Part shown: positions 1-12,341 of the stretch, one piece after another
Layout of the letters: each line of letters starts with the position of its first letter
Position numbering within the stretch: the stretch's first letter is position 1
Assembly: GCA_001695595.3 (NCBI GenBank)
Contig: MBPM02000087.1
Coordinates: 62,001-126,000 of the forward strand
From: Plasmopara viticola
Taxonomy: Eukaryota; Oomycota; Peronosporomycetes; Peronosporales; Peronosporaceae
Length of the DNA stretch: 64,000 nt
Reading direction: 5' to 3'
Program-made: the position numbers and the translations under genes
The notes under the pieces: model-generated
The model's database searches: none
Seen by the model: only the letters and a program-made list of their open reading frames with translations
What the model was told of the DNA's origin: nothing

Positions 1-3000
1 TAGCAATCGCAGTTTAGCCTCTATAAATAAGCAATCGGTCTATTCCACACGGATGATTCCGGTAGATTAAACCCGAACAATTGTTTCGAAAGACCAAGAC
101 CTGGAGTGCAATATACTTCCGGCAGCACACATTGATCTATTTAGCACTCGTTTAGGCCGAGGAAACTTTCTTTGGATTTTACAATATATTAGTGGGCGCA
201 CATGTACAAGTAGGTTTTTAAATCTGTGGAACCTACCAGAGAGTCAAACCAGCGACTCACATGTCGACTCCTTGATCGATCTTATTAGTAACAGCAGGCT
301 ATTAATACATATAAGCCTCGATTTTTTCTATAGCTTGTCGGAGGTCGGGCTAATAGTGTTGGTGTGCAGCCGGTTCATTTGGCAACTGCCCCCGTCAGTA
401 TATTTGTGAAAAAAAAGAAACACTGCTCATGACCTGAACTCTCGGACACGATGGAGTTTACACGATGAAGTAAGATATGAGAGCCCTGCTTTACTGCTGC
501 ATTTTGACATACTCTGTAGCAGCTATTGGAATCTCACTTGCTGAACACCATTCCTGGACATGTGTTCGAACAAAAAGAATAAATCGTAAACGTGCACGAT
601 GTTTTTAACCTACACATCACTCTAGTATGAAAACACGAGGACAATCCTTCTGATATCGCTTACACTCACACGCACAAATACTTTAAAAAAAAAAAGAGGC
701 TCAAAAAAAATTTCTCTTATGTCGCTGTTTCGCTACAAAACAATCTTCTGACGTAATAAAAGTCAACCGAATATGATAAGCGACAAAAAGAATGCAATTG
801 CATATGATAAGCATATTTTTTCTGTGATAAACATAGAATATTCTAGCTTTATGTCATTATAAGGGATATCAACTACGATCGGAAATTAAAACTTTTTCCT
901 GGAAATATTTATCGTGATATTTTCAACAAAATAAACATTCTTTTATCAGACATTTTACGGTCATAGAGGCATGGGCCATCGAACTTCCCAAGGTAGCGTA
1001 GACTTTAGATGAAATGACTTTAGAAGTATTTGTTGTCACTCATTTTATATGAGATATCGGTGCTCAAATCCTTTCCCGAGCGCTTGTCCTTACACGTAAG
1101 GCGATTACAGGTGACCATACGGCAGCTGATAGAGACCATAGGAACGGGCGTATCGATTATATGGATGAGAGGCTTTGTACTTATGAAATGTGCACATTAA
1201 ATGGCCGGCCAAGTCTGAAACTTGCTACGAAGCGAAGCGACTTTCTGGCACACTTTGGACTCCTCGTGCTACGACCCTTGGCGACTGTGGAACGCTTCAG
1301 TCACATGACTAAAGTCGACTAAAGAATAACGTCGCATCCCTAAGACATTTAAGGGCTCAAAATTGCTTTGAAACAGCCATCAGAGCCGATCCAGAAAGCA
1401 AACTTAAATGAGTGTATTCAGGTATCGCGTGGTATTCTTTCCTTTGTAAAAAAAAGGCGCAAAGCCAAGGTATATTCGGCCCCCTCCGGCACTTCCGGAC
1501 CCCCGAGGCCAGCGACACCTCCACGTTGGGTGTATTAAGAGACAGAGGTGCCTTTATGAATGATATTTGCTTTTAATGACGTAGCCTATTTTACGAGACT
1601 CGTGGGAGCCTTTGTAAAATATTTAGCTGAAGGTGGAGTAATAAAACGACGGGCCCATCGTCCTTATGCCGTGGTCTTTAGGCTGCCGCGCTCAAGGCTT
1701 TAGTTTAGCGCATTTTGACAAACTTGAAGGTGATTTATATCCGATCCACTAAAACTTAAAGCTTACGAACGTAAAGTAGTTTTTTTCGGGAGGTTGGGTT
1801 TTGGATTCTTACACATTGAAGATCCACCTATTCATAAAGTAGGCTACAAATAGAATTGAAATGAAAATAGTCAACTATACTTTGCAAGTCACTTGAGTCT
1901 GCAGGCTCGAAATGATACCGAGTGAAGCACCGAGTTAAAAGTAATGCGGATTTAGAGGCACGCAATGCTATAATGTTGTCCTAGAGATATCGGTACACAG
2001 ATGCAATGTGGAAAGTAGCCTCAGTTGAGTCCTTGCTGCGCGCACAGCAGATGAGCACAATACTCACCGCCAAACCTGCATCAGCCAAAAAAGCTCATAC
2101 AACGTATGTTCTCCTTCTTGTCGGATTTGTTTAATGCAAAAGTAGACATTTCATGTGTTGTTATGCAACACTCTCTTTTCTAAAATTGAATTTCGTATCA
2201 GCTTCAACCAGTCGCCACTTCTCGTTTGACCTTCGGGCACAGCAACTTAGTACCAAGTGCAGGAATTTCGAATTATACGTATTTTTTCGTCATGTCGGCG
2301 AAGAAAGCCTCAATAAGCTTACACTGCTTTCATCTTAGTAGACATTTTTGGTAGAACAGTACCCCGTGCCTCCACAAGATAAATGTAGAGACCCACTCCA
2401 CTTCTTTTGTTCATGTTTATTTGAATACCACATCAGAGATTTCCTTCAATAATGAACTCACTGGACTTTGTGTGGTATTTGAGACAATATGCAGCTTACG
2501 CTGCCCAGAAGGGTGATACGAGACAGATTCGTGTACAAGCTTTCCTGCTATGACTACCTTAAAGGTCGTTGTGTCATATATATATATATATACGACCTTT
2601 AAGGTTACAATTTTTACTAAGGAAAGTACCTTTTTGCCGGTAACGGAGCCGCTCGTGACATTCTGGATTTAATTTTGTATCGCGTTCCATTCTTCTCAAG
2701 CGGAGATTTTCTTCCCAACTTTCGATACCTTCTCTGCTATCTAGTATGTGCTGCAAAGTTATGTTACCCGCTTGCAAGATTTGTTACCCAAATCTGTAAA
2801 ACTATTCTACCCATTGTGTCTTGGGGACCTATGTTATCCTCTTTCGGAACTTCAATACCAGCACGAAGTGGCACACATAAGTTATTGTGTTACTAAGAGT
2901 GATATCGTTTGAGTGTTTGGCAATTAGTGCTAATAATCCACTAAGGAAGGATTTAAAGATGTCGTCACGTCTACCTTATGAATAAAATAGTACTTCCACA

Positions 3001-6000
3001 CAGACATCTTCACCGTATCTAAATGTATGTCGTACTACATATATTCAACGACTCGATATGCCTCTGCCATATTCACCCTTCAGTCGAGCAAATTGTCTGC
3101 CACAAATAGCAATGCAACTGCGATTGTTTCGAGGGGTCGGCCACTTGGCCGCGCCTGAGATGAACAATTAAAAAATGGGTTTAATTGACATCCGTTTTAG
3201 CACTTTCAGCCCTGTTGATACGATCCAGCTTAAAATTAGTTTTGAGCAAATGCTGGTCGATAGTACATGGCACTTGCCTAATCTGTATCCAGAGCGTGAA
3301 TTTTATTTTACAAAAAAGAGCAAGCATCTTGCTACTTTATCAAGCTTCAAGAGCGCATGGTTCGGTTCAACCACAAAGGAATTAAGAACTAGAAAGCGCG
3401 CTCGAAACGTAATTTGTGTGTAATCAATGGCAAGTAGCTGTGGCCATGGACGAAGTGATTTTGTTTAGCAGCTTTGAGCTGTCTAAAGTGGAGCATAGTT
3501 GTAGTATTGCGCATCCGCCTACAAAGGCTGTGGTGCCGCAACCGTAATTGTGTTTCATCCGGCAAAACCAGACCAGAAGCCAACTGAAGATCTTTCTTAG
3601 AGTTATCAAATACATTCTGGTGCTGTAAAAGCCAGCGCCATTTAACAGGTTCTCAATGGTTCGAACAGAGGCTTCGCGAGATCCGCATATCCGGCACTGT
3701 ACTTATTCAATCATTTAGCTAGACCGAATTACATTTTATTTCCCTTTTAAAGTATACGCCTATACACCTTTCGCTGTATCGAGATTTGTTCCAGCCCAAT
3801 GGCTGCTTGCAAAAAAGCTGAGAAGTTCCATCTATTTCGCGGCAAGGCATCAATTTTTAATGTTGGCAAAGGTTTATTTGTCTTAATAATCTAGAAAAAA
3901 CGTCTAAGATAGTCAAATGATGGACGACCAATGATTGTGGAGCTCCCGAAGAAGTTCTTCTTTACGACCAATGTACGTTTCCAGTGTGCTTTATCCTGAT
4001 CAGGATTGTATTTGCAGTAAAGTTCTATCAGACGATCCTTACAATCCCAATTCACTTCGTGGAGACGCCAGCATTGAGCTATTGCCCTCAATTAAGCTTT
4101 CGATGTTCTAGCCAGCTTTACCTTCTTGCGCTGCATCTACTTCATTCTAGCTAAAGCATTCGGTAGTAAATGTCTCCTATAAGAAGGCTTGGGAGAATGA
4201 GTTGTCGGCAAAAGCCCGTGATGATAGAAAACCCTGTGTGACCAAACGTTTGAAGATCGCATTGGCATGTGATAGCTCATATGCCACAACAAACTATACC
4301 GCTAGGCGTACTAACTACCGTGACTGGTGTATTTGGTTTCCCCATTCGGATTTGATAGAAGCCATCTACAATATAATGAACATCTGAATATGCTGTGAGG
4401 TAGCGATTTCTTTATGGTAAGGGTGCTGGTGTAGGTTTTGTTACATCGCTCAGACTCTAAATAGGTATAAACCAGTTGTCACTTTTCGTTTGGGTTTCGA
4501 ACACAGGAAATATCGGAAATTTTGTCTCCTGTATTCTGCCCTTTTAATTTTTTCTCCTTAATGGTGAGAAGACATCGATGAGTTCGCACTCTCTCGTAAC
4601 TGCGACCATTGCGTGGTGACAGAGTATTTCGTGCCTAAATTACGATCATATTCGTGACTCACTCATTTGTCGAATAGGAAATTTGATGAAAGGTCCTTAA
4701 ATGCCTCAACTGAGTAATTCTCCATAATGATAATAGACCAGATCGCCCAAGGTCTCACAGCCACGGCACAATGTACCCTTCCACAAAGACAGATTAAAAA
4801 TTTTCATCTCAAACGAAAAACATTTTCGTGTCTTGAAGAGACAAATTCAATTCTAGGTACAACTCAAAATGATTGTTTCACCCATGAGCTCAGTAGCTTC
4901 ATATTTTTTGAGGTCTAGTAATCTGGCTGTACTTGCCGTGCCTCGAGTAAAAGCACCCACCGTTTTGCCGACGATCTTTGCTAATCTTAAAATAAGTTAG
5001 AGTCGCCATGTTTGCTGGAAGCGTGTGTATATCCTATTACAACGGTGAGAACCTGCTGGCCTAAGTATTGTGCGGCGTCAAAAACCCGGGCCTAACGCGA
5101 CAATATGTACTTCATTTTACATATACTTCCGCGCACGAGCCAAATTACAAACCCGTAATCGTTCAATAGTCGGCTCGTCGTTTTTCCTTCGTAAGTAATA
5201 ATTTTCTCGAGCAGGCTTCGCAGAAAAAATCCAGAGTGAATGCATCTAGGTAGCCTTGCTTTGGAAAGTCAAGCACGCTCCAAAAGAACTGAGAACACGC
5301 AACGAAATGCTGTCAAAAAATTAGTTTACTATACTTTTGGTCTTACCCGAAGTGCCGCCATAGAGCTTTGGTCATTTACAATCAGTGTGAAATCCAAGTA
5401 GGCATGATAGTCCATTTTTTGTTTATCAGCACTGTTTTATCAGCAGCAAAGTATCTCGTATCACTTGCTACACCTAAGGATCTATTTTGTATCACGCCTC
5501 CGCTTTATTCTAGCGAGCTATATCACCACATTTGGTGGTACTACTTTTTCGCACTGGTGGTTACATATTACCCGTGCGTTGACCTGCCCATAAAGTCGGT
5601 GCGTAGGAGGAGTAGGCATCTTGAATTCTGACATTGCACCGTTCATCGATATGAAGCTCGTATTGTTCCAGTCGCAACATGCCAAATGTCAAATTATACT
5701 TGTCCATGTCAACGACAAGCAATGTCTGTGCTGTCAAAAAATTAACGACAGGAATACTACTTAGACCATTTGATTAGCCAGTGCAAATAAACTACGTAAT
5801 GATTACTCACTAAAACACCAGTCATCCTATTTTGGCTGACTGCAGTCGGTTGCTGATGCACGAAATTTGCCGACGCGACGGAGTCTACCAAGACTCAAAA
5901 TGTGTCGATAACTTTGTACAGTTGCTTGTAGATCTTAGGGCCTAGACTCTTATTGTGTCAATTAACTGCACATCGTTATAAAAATTACTACTTTCCTAGT

Positions 6001-8946
6001 AGAGACCCCAACAAATTTTGAAGCAAGCGTTTCTCTGACCAACGATCCTTTTGTTCTGAGTCAAATAAAAAAGTTACCTTGTCGGCCCAGGCACTGGCCA
6101 TGTGACAAGATAAAAGCAGCGCTTGTCGCTTTGTTCGGCATTACCTAACGCCATTAAAGTAGACCCGAGTCAGTGAGTCCATTTCAATAATTTAACCATA
6201 TTCGATGAAAGGAACTGTCCGTGGATATACCTCTTCTAGAAAAAAGTTTTAGATTGCCTCCTCATACCGCTACCTGTACTCAAGTGCTGTGTGCGAGAAG
6301 GGTCATCTTAACGAGCCTATCATGCTAACAGAAATAATAGTGTGATCGCTAGAAGAATGCAAGTCTGACAGCAGGAGCGCCGCAAAAATACTACCGTTCA
6401 TGTATTCCCAGGAAGCAATACTGTCAGGTGAAGTAGTTTTTGAAGGAGTGTCCAGATTCTTAGCTCAATTCTTTGTTATAGAGTACGAGCGCCAAGTGCA
6501 CCTGGTCATTTATAATGATACCTTTTAATGAGCCAACTTAAATTATTTGACCCTATATATATGTAATAGGTGACGATGTTTTATTTGTTCAGAGGTGGAA
6601 CGTTTAGGTCTACCGCTATTATAACGGCTCGTTTTGCCTGAGCCTTAAAGTTTCGACTTTGCTTGCAGGACTCAAAAGTCAGGACGCAATTGAGCTTCTT
6701 AAATGGCAGGGACGGCAGCAGCTCTAGCTGCCTCATCCTTGTAGAATCCATAAAGTCTGGCTAGCAGTATAAATGACTTGCTAGACAAGTACATGAAGGT
6801 GTTTCTATTTATTTGGAAGCTCGAGAAGAAACCTATCTGCGTGAACATAGGATTGACGAAATACGTTGACGAAATCAATTGCACCTTTGACGAAAGATGC
6901 GTGCAGAAAGATGCATGAACTTCCGATCAACCACCGTTTGCTATACCCGGTCTTGACGTGTGCAGTAGATTGCAGTTTGAGTATTGATTATCGACTCATC
7001 CTATTTATAATTTCATAAAAGTACTAACCTGCATTTTGCAATTTTGGTATAAACCGTATCCTTTTTGTAGCTCTAAACTACATTTGTACGCACATTAGTA
7101 TACGATAGGAAGCTTGTCGCTCATTAAAACCAATCATTCATATAAGTCTTCCGTATTGCAATTGACAGCTCAATTTTATGGTCCGTTGCAGCCTTGAAAT
7201 GATGTCGTTATGATCTCTCTGACATTAGTATGAGCACAAACTTTGTAATAAATCGACCTCATGACAAAATCGCACACTGTCATTTTAAAGATATGGCACA
7301 AATCTACCGAGCTAAATTATATCACTTTCTTTTAAAATGTCAGCTGAGAAATGTGTTGGGATCACTTCTGTGGGATAAAGATCCTCCACAACATAGTAAT
7401 ATCTTTTAGTGCACATGAAGCAGTGGTCATTAGACCGTGTACTGCTTCCTTTCTCGCTTTCATATTGAAAATTGAATAGTCACGTGACTTAAACCACGCG
7501 ATGTTGAACTTCCACCAAGAAGTCTGATGTACACCAGGTTTATGCAACCACATTATTACAAACAATTTGACGTTGTTGTACTGATTGTGCACAATGGAAT
7601 ATCAAAAAATGTAATAATAAAGATTGAGCTCCTGCTATAGCGGCAATTAGCAATGATTTGTTATAAAAAAGTGGAAGTACACATTGGAACGTTTCTAAAT
7701 AAACCAGCTTACAAGCTGCATTCTATTGATAGGTGTTCGATTAAAGACAAGATTTTGTCAACGATTGCTCATTGAAAATTTGTCCTGGATAGACAAAAAG
7801 ACTCAAATTAATTTTATGTAAAGAATTTAGCCTAGACTGCTAAATTTACGCTGCGACGAAGCAAAAGCTACGACAGCTTACCTGCATTTGATAGCTTTTG
7901 TTTGCATCTAAATATGCTAGAGCGATTATTGACGGAGTACGCTCACCTAATTATAGCATGCAAGACGGATTAAAGAACCTGACAATCGTGCTTGGTCGCA
8001 AGGGGTGCAATGGTTAAAAAAAGGCTCGACGCAATAAAAACGCGTCTGGAGGTGCTCTATAGTAATGGCTTGGATTGCAGTAAAAGAGTCGTCGGCGTCG
8101 ATAACGCAAGCTTCTCAGGCGGACACCGTACTACGGTCACCGTACAGCGACCAACGCGAGGCCGCTCACAGCGAGCATAAGGTACTCTACAGAAAATTAT
8201 GGAGAAAATTACGAGCTCTGGGTAAAATGAGTAATAACGTCCGTCTGGTTGCGGACAGAGCAACAGCGAGGAGCTCTGATTATTTTGTTTTATGACGGGA
8301 AAGTATGTAGACGGGCACTTACGTGCACAGTCTCATTAAGACCAGCTCTCCTCGGCAACGATATTCAAGCATCAGCCGACAAAAATCTTTTTGTCGTGTA
8401 ATTATACGTTCTGTGTTCGGTCTTGCTTTCCCGCGAGTTGCTGAAGAAGGAGATGGCTAAAGAACTTGTTTTAGGAGTTTCAAACTCCGATAGCCAAAAT
8501 GGCCAGCAATTCTCTTCTTAAACAGTCATCAGTCACCATCTTGTGGACGATCTTTGCGAGGGCGCGGCCCAAACAGAAGTGTTCCATGGACAACCGACTT
8601 CGTTTATTAAGGCTGTGAAAGTGGCAAGCAATGCCGAATAACTTCTTACGTAGCATGTATAGAGGAGCTCACAAATCAGCGTTTTGGCTCCTATGCATCT
8701 CAGCTATGCTGCTGATGATATACGAGCTGCGGCCAGCATTGGACGTTCGTTGATACTTGGTGATACCTACTATTTGCAGCTGGAAACTTTCATGAACCAA
8801 ATGAACCGAGCTTCAAGGAGCCGAGATTTTACGGTCACTTAGCATTCGATGCTGCTGCGGGAAATTAAAACCATTGAGGAGACGTGGGCACGCCCAGTGT
8901 CATAAAACTTAGCTCTGTCTAGCCTTAGGGAGGAATGATTGATTGA
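1..8946. other. Gene-poor spacer, no host gene recognised
   Basis: I found no supportable gene in this stretch. All open frames are under about 90 codons, overlap on both strands, lack recognisable motifs and do not join through plausible introns. The base composition is AT-rich with scattered A and T runs. A short hairpin near 2.56 kb is listed separately. A somewhat GC-richer patch at about 8.0-8.3 kb precedes the retrotransposon protease relic and could be decayed gag sequence, but nothing in it is diagnostic. Confidence 0.6.
2556..2605. repeat. Perfect 14-bp inverted repeat around an AT microsatellite
   Basis: The arm accttaaaggtcgt at 2556-2569 is followed by its exact reverse complement at 2592-2605. 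The 22-nt loop is mostly (AT)n. The sequence could fold as a cruciform or an RNA hairpin. There is no neighbouring gene to suggest a terminator role, so it may be a tiny fold-back element or a slippage product. Confidence 0.75.
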
Positions 8947-9198
8947 TTGGGTTTCGTGTCCATCCTTGACATGGATATGCTTGTAAAACTGGCTTGCCAG
9001 TTTATTTGGCAACTTCGAAGAACTTTTAGTCAACCATGGTCTGTCCTTATCGATTCCGGGGCGTCAGACGACTACATTTATGCTTCAATATCGAAGAAGG
9101 TAAGCCGCCGAGATTCTACGAGCACACTAGCGCAACATTGTTATTGTTCGCTAAGCAACAGGAACGGGGATCACCATAAGCTGATTCCAGATGAGTAA
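8947..9198 (+). mobile_element. Ty3/gypsy aspartyl protease relic
   Basis: An open stretch of about 80 codons contains the retropepsin active-site pattern L-I-D-S-G-A-S at 9046-9066, preceded by a hydrophobic strand, as in the protease domain of gypsy-type retrotransposons. The catalytic Asp-Ser-Gly is still intact here. The flanking sequence on both sides is full of stops in this frame, and no reverse transcriptase is visible downstream, so this is a fragment of a decayed element. The identification rests on one short motif plus context. Confidence 0.5.
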
Positions 9199-10338
9199 AA
9201 TGTAAACCTTTCATTACAATTAGTAAATCGAATTTGGAAGATACTTAGAGGGCGCTTATTGTACAAAGTGGGTCTTCAATCCTGAAGGACCCGTCGGATC
9301 CATACTTTTCTTTGGTAAAAAATCAAGATGTGACCCGCCTTCAGCGTTACTACCTGATTGGAGTTTGTTATCAGACAAGTTCTAGGGGCTATACACTTCG
9401 TAAAGGGTAGTGGTCTTTACCAAAGGAGTAGCGTACCTTGTGTCGTGCAGAGTACAAGGCGACAAGGGTTAATTCTCCCACTTCTTGTCGAAGTTCGGGG
9501 TCAGGTAGTCAAATGGCAAGTACATGCTAATAATTAGCAAAATACGGCCACTTTCTAGGCATAGATGCCAACTATTATGAAAAAGTTTCTACAAAACAAC
9601 ATGGCGGGATGTATACTGGACAGTGAAGTGGTATTAATCAACACAAGAGCGTGACATATCATTGACTGCGGTCAACACTCTGAGCACTACCAGGACATGA
9701 CCAAAATATCTTGAACGGCCCTGCAACGTTTGGTTGTCTCAGACCGCGAGTCTCCGCAAACATAATAGTCTTCTTATAGAGCACGGGATGGTGAACGTAG
9801 AAGAGAAGTGATCGAGTGCAAGTGCACGAACGGAATTTATGTTAATTAAAGCATACCCGACGCGAAGATATTTCTTTCAGTAATTAACGGGAATGTATCG
9901 CAGATCCTCTTCAAGTTAAGCCATTGTGCATAAGTTAGTTCGGTTAAACCATACAAACTTAAAAAAATTTGCTTGGCCTGACAAATTACTTACACTAGTA
10001 TAGTGCGAATCACGCAGTAGTAGTTAAGAGCATTGTGTTAAACAGCTGCGTTGATCTGGACTGATTTAATAAGGTAATACTGACAAAGCGTCGAATCACC
10101 ACATTCATTCAATACGTATTTATTAATGGTTTTTATACTTGAAGATTGTACACACCAAACAAGGATAGTTCCATTTAATGGAAGCTTCGTCTTTTGACAT
10201 TTCTTTCTAGCACTGACATACCGCAGCACGGGCATCATTCTCATGTTGAAATGCTCATGCGCAGACCTCTGTACACAACCTAATATCAAGTATTTTTAGA
10301 AGGATACCTTCCAGCCAAAAGTCTGAGATCCGCATGAG
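9199..10338. other. Spacer, nothing recognised
   Basis: This 1.1-kb AT-rich stretch lies between the protease relic and the 3' end of the YEATS gene. The open frame at 10038-10289 on the minus strand has no recognisable domain and no plausible splice link to the YEATS gene. Confidence 0.5.
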
Positions 10339-11198
10339 CTACGTGTTTTTTTCTTTCAAGCTCGTACTCAAATGTGCCGCTGAGTGTGCAGCGGCCAATT
10401 TGTCAGCTTGCTTTTTCATCTTCGTGTGCTCCGTGATGCGTTCCTTTAGCTCCTTAATTTCCATGTCGGCGCTAAGCAGCAGATTTTTGGTGTCCTGCAC
10501 CTCTTTCTTAACGAATGTTTCGGCGCGGGACAGCGTCTTGAGCACCTCTACATCCGAGTAGGTTGGCAGAAAATCTTGCATGGCAAGCGGTATGGATTGT
10601 CGATCGGGACCCATCATCAGTTTCTTATAAAATGACTCTGTCGGCTCATTAAACACGAGCTCGTCGTAGAATTCACTCACCACTGGCTACGAACAACATA
10701 GCGACAGACTTTAGCACTTACCACGATACAAGCATCAATCCTTCAGAGCTTCCAATCAACCTTTTTAGTACTAGCGGGCTGGCTATTCGGCGGGTACAAT
10801 ACCAGCAAGTGGATGATACTGATTGGTCGTTCATTCGGGTCTTGAAAGTAGATCTGAATGCGCGTCTCGAACTCGCCCCAACCAAGCTCCGTTACTTCAT
10901 ACGGCGGCTCGGTTAGTACTGCAAAATTGCAGGTGTAGTGATAAAATAGCGTAAACCATGTGCTAAGCTTCACATGAAATGACTATTTCGTACCGCGGAC
11001 TGGATTGGCAAAGCTAACGTGTAGGCTGATGACAACCTTGCTGATCATATACGACAAGTCCTCATTGTCCACACCACGTATATAAATGGACCACCGGTGA
11101 GTCTTGGTCTCCTCAGCTTTGCGTCCAAGATACGTGGCTACCGAACCATACAAAATGGGCTTGCTCACCACCACGTTCTTCTGTCGTGAGTCTGACAT
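10339..11198 (-). CDS. YEATS-domain protein, GAS41/YEATS4-like
   Basis: This is a chromatin reader of the GAS41/Yaf9 family, known as a shared subunit of SWR1/SRCAP and NuA4/TIP60 complexes that binds acylated histone H3 tails. I read three exons: 11198-10994, 10918-10761 and 10686-10339, joined across 75- and 74-nt introns, giving 236 aa; human GAS41 has 227. The YEATS domain spans about residues 8-120. It keeps the K-P-I-x-Y-G start, H-R-W-S-I-Y, the N-P-x-R turn and G-W-G-E-F-E, which supplies cage residues. An acidic-basic coiled coil follows (about 150-230), as in the family. I chose the ATG at 11198, just before M-S-D-S-R-Q-K. The splice joins restore the family segment R-V-L-T-E-P-P-Y-E-V exactly. 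The gene is divergent from the FHA gene, with 90 bp between the starts. Confidence 0.9.
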
Positions 11199-11288
11199 GT
11201 ACGTTTGGTACAGCAAAACGAATAATGATTCGTTGAAAATACATTGAAATTTATAATTGGTTGATATACATTTAACTACACCAGCAAA
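11199..11288. promoter_or_regulatory. Putative bidirectional promoter, YEATS / FHA genes
   Basis: Only 90 bp separate the two divergent start codons, so both core promoters and both 5' UTRs must fit here or overlap the genes. The stretch is AT-rich. I see no clear match to the oomycete initiator (GCTCATT). The role is inferred from geometry alone. Confidence 0.5.
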
Positions 11289-12341
11289 ATGAAGCGGAAG
11301 AGCACCGGCGCAGCTAACACGACGATAACAAGCAGCGGGTCACCCGTAAAGAAAAATGGTGCGCTATTGCTCATAATTGCTGTTCACTGTACATTTGGTA
11401 GAAAAGTAGCGTGTTGGTATCCTTGCACAAGCTGCAATAATTACTTGAGAGCTTCGAACCTAAAAGTGATTAATGCACAAGTATTCGTGCTGTTTCAACA
11501 GTGATGGCATCAGATACAAGTGTTATTCCGAGAGATAGTATTATGATAGACGAATCGATTGATGTACAAGGGGTTTTGCTGCGCTACTGTCAGGAGTCAT
11601 CGACAGTATGTTTGTTATTAGGCAAGGGCCGTTGACAATTTTGAACTGATTTCGTGGGTGTACCAGAAACTGATGGTGCAAGCAAAACTACGAGCAGCAG
11701 AGCTTCGGCAAGAAATGAAAAAAGGCAAGAAAGCGCTTTTTGATGCGCTTGATGCAGAGAAGGAAAATTTTGGCAACAGTACGAACAGCGTGGTGATTGG
11801 CTCATTGGATAACTTTATCAACTGACGTTGCACTGCTCTTATGCTGTCTTATGATAGATGGAAGTTCTCGAGCATATTTAATCTCAGTGCGGTGTCTTAC
11901 CGGTCCGTATCGAGGACGAATGTTCTTTATGGAGACTGACTTGGTGAGTCACTTCTTGAAGTACATAAGGCGCTTCTGCTTAAGATTTTGCTTGCAGAAA
12001 CGACATTATTCCTGCTTTATTGGTCGCTCTACTGGCCGAAAGTTCCGATCTCCTCGGGGCTTAAGCATGCCGAAAGACTTAGAACTCTCGACATCACACG
12101 CAGAGGTACCGCAAGGCTTAATTTTCTATCAGATGCGACGTTCTTATCGCGCTTTTACGCACAGATTAAAATGGAGACGACTGGAAAGCTCTATTTTATT
12201 GATTTGGATAGTACGAATGGTACTCGCATCGATAATGTCGACTTGGAGCCGAACGAGCCATTCGAGCTTAACATTAGCAAACCTGTCAAGGTTGAGGTCG
12301 GTGCTGGTGAGTTTGAGTTTTCGTTCGAGCAGAAAAAATAG
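11289..12341 (+). CDS. FHA-domain protein
   Basis: This is a predicted phosphothreonine-binding protein. Six exons fit with consistent phases: 11289-11358, 11502-11605, 11667-11778, 11858-11943, 11998-12105 and 12165-12341, giving 218 aa. Residues about 25-95 are polar and include a basic coiled stretch (K-L-R-A-A-E-L-R-Q-E-M-K-K). The C-terminal half is an FHA domain: a first strand ending L-T-G-P-Y-R-G, then F-I-G-R-S-T-G, S-T-S-H-A-E-I and L-D-S-T-N-G-T. These are the three conserved FHA signatures (GR, SxxH, NG). The S-x-x-H and N-G parts are in different frames in the genome and only the 59-nt intron at 12106-12164 joins them, which supports the model. No kinase or other catalytic domain is seen. 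The partner is unknown. The first two exons are the least certain part; translation could start at the ATG at 11504. Confidence 0.8.

Noticed and set aside
5368..5631. Possible small secreted protein with a hydrophobic start
   Set aside because: No RxLR, EER or cysteine pattern, no supporting promoter, and the surroundings are full of stops. Hydrophobic frames are common in AT-rich DNA.
11988..12341. Single 117-codon frame as the complete FHA gene
   Set aside because: It lacks the G-R and S-x-x-H parts, which lie in another frame upstream of a clear intron.
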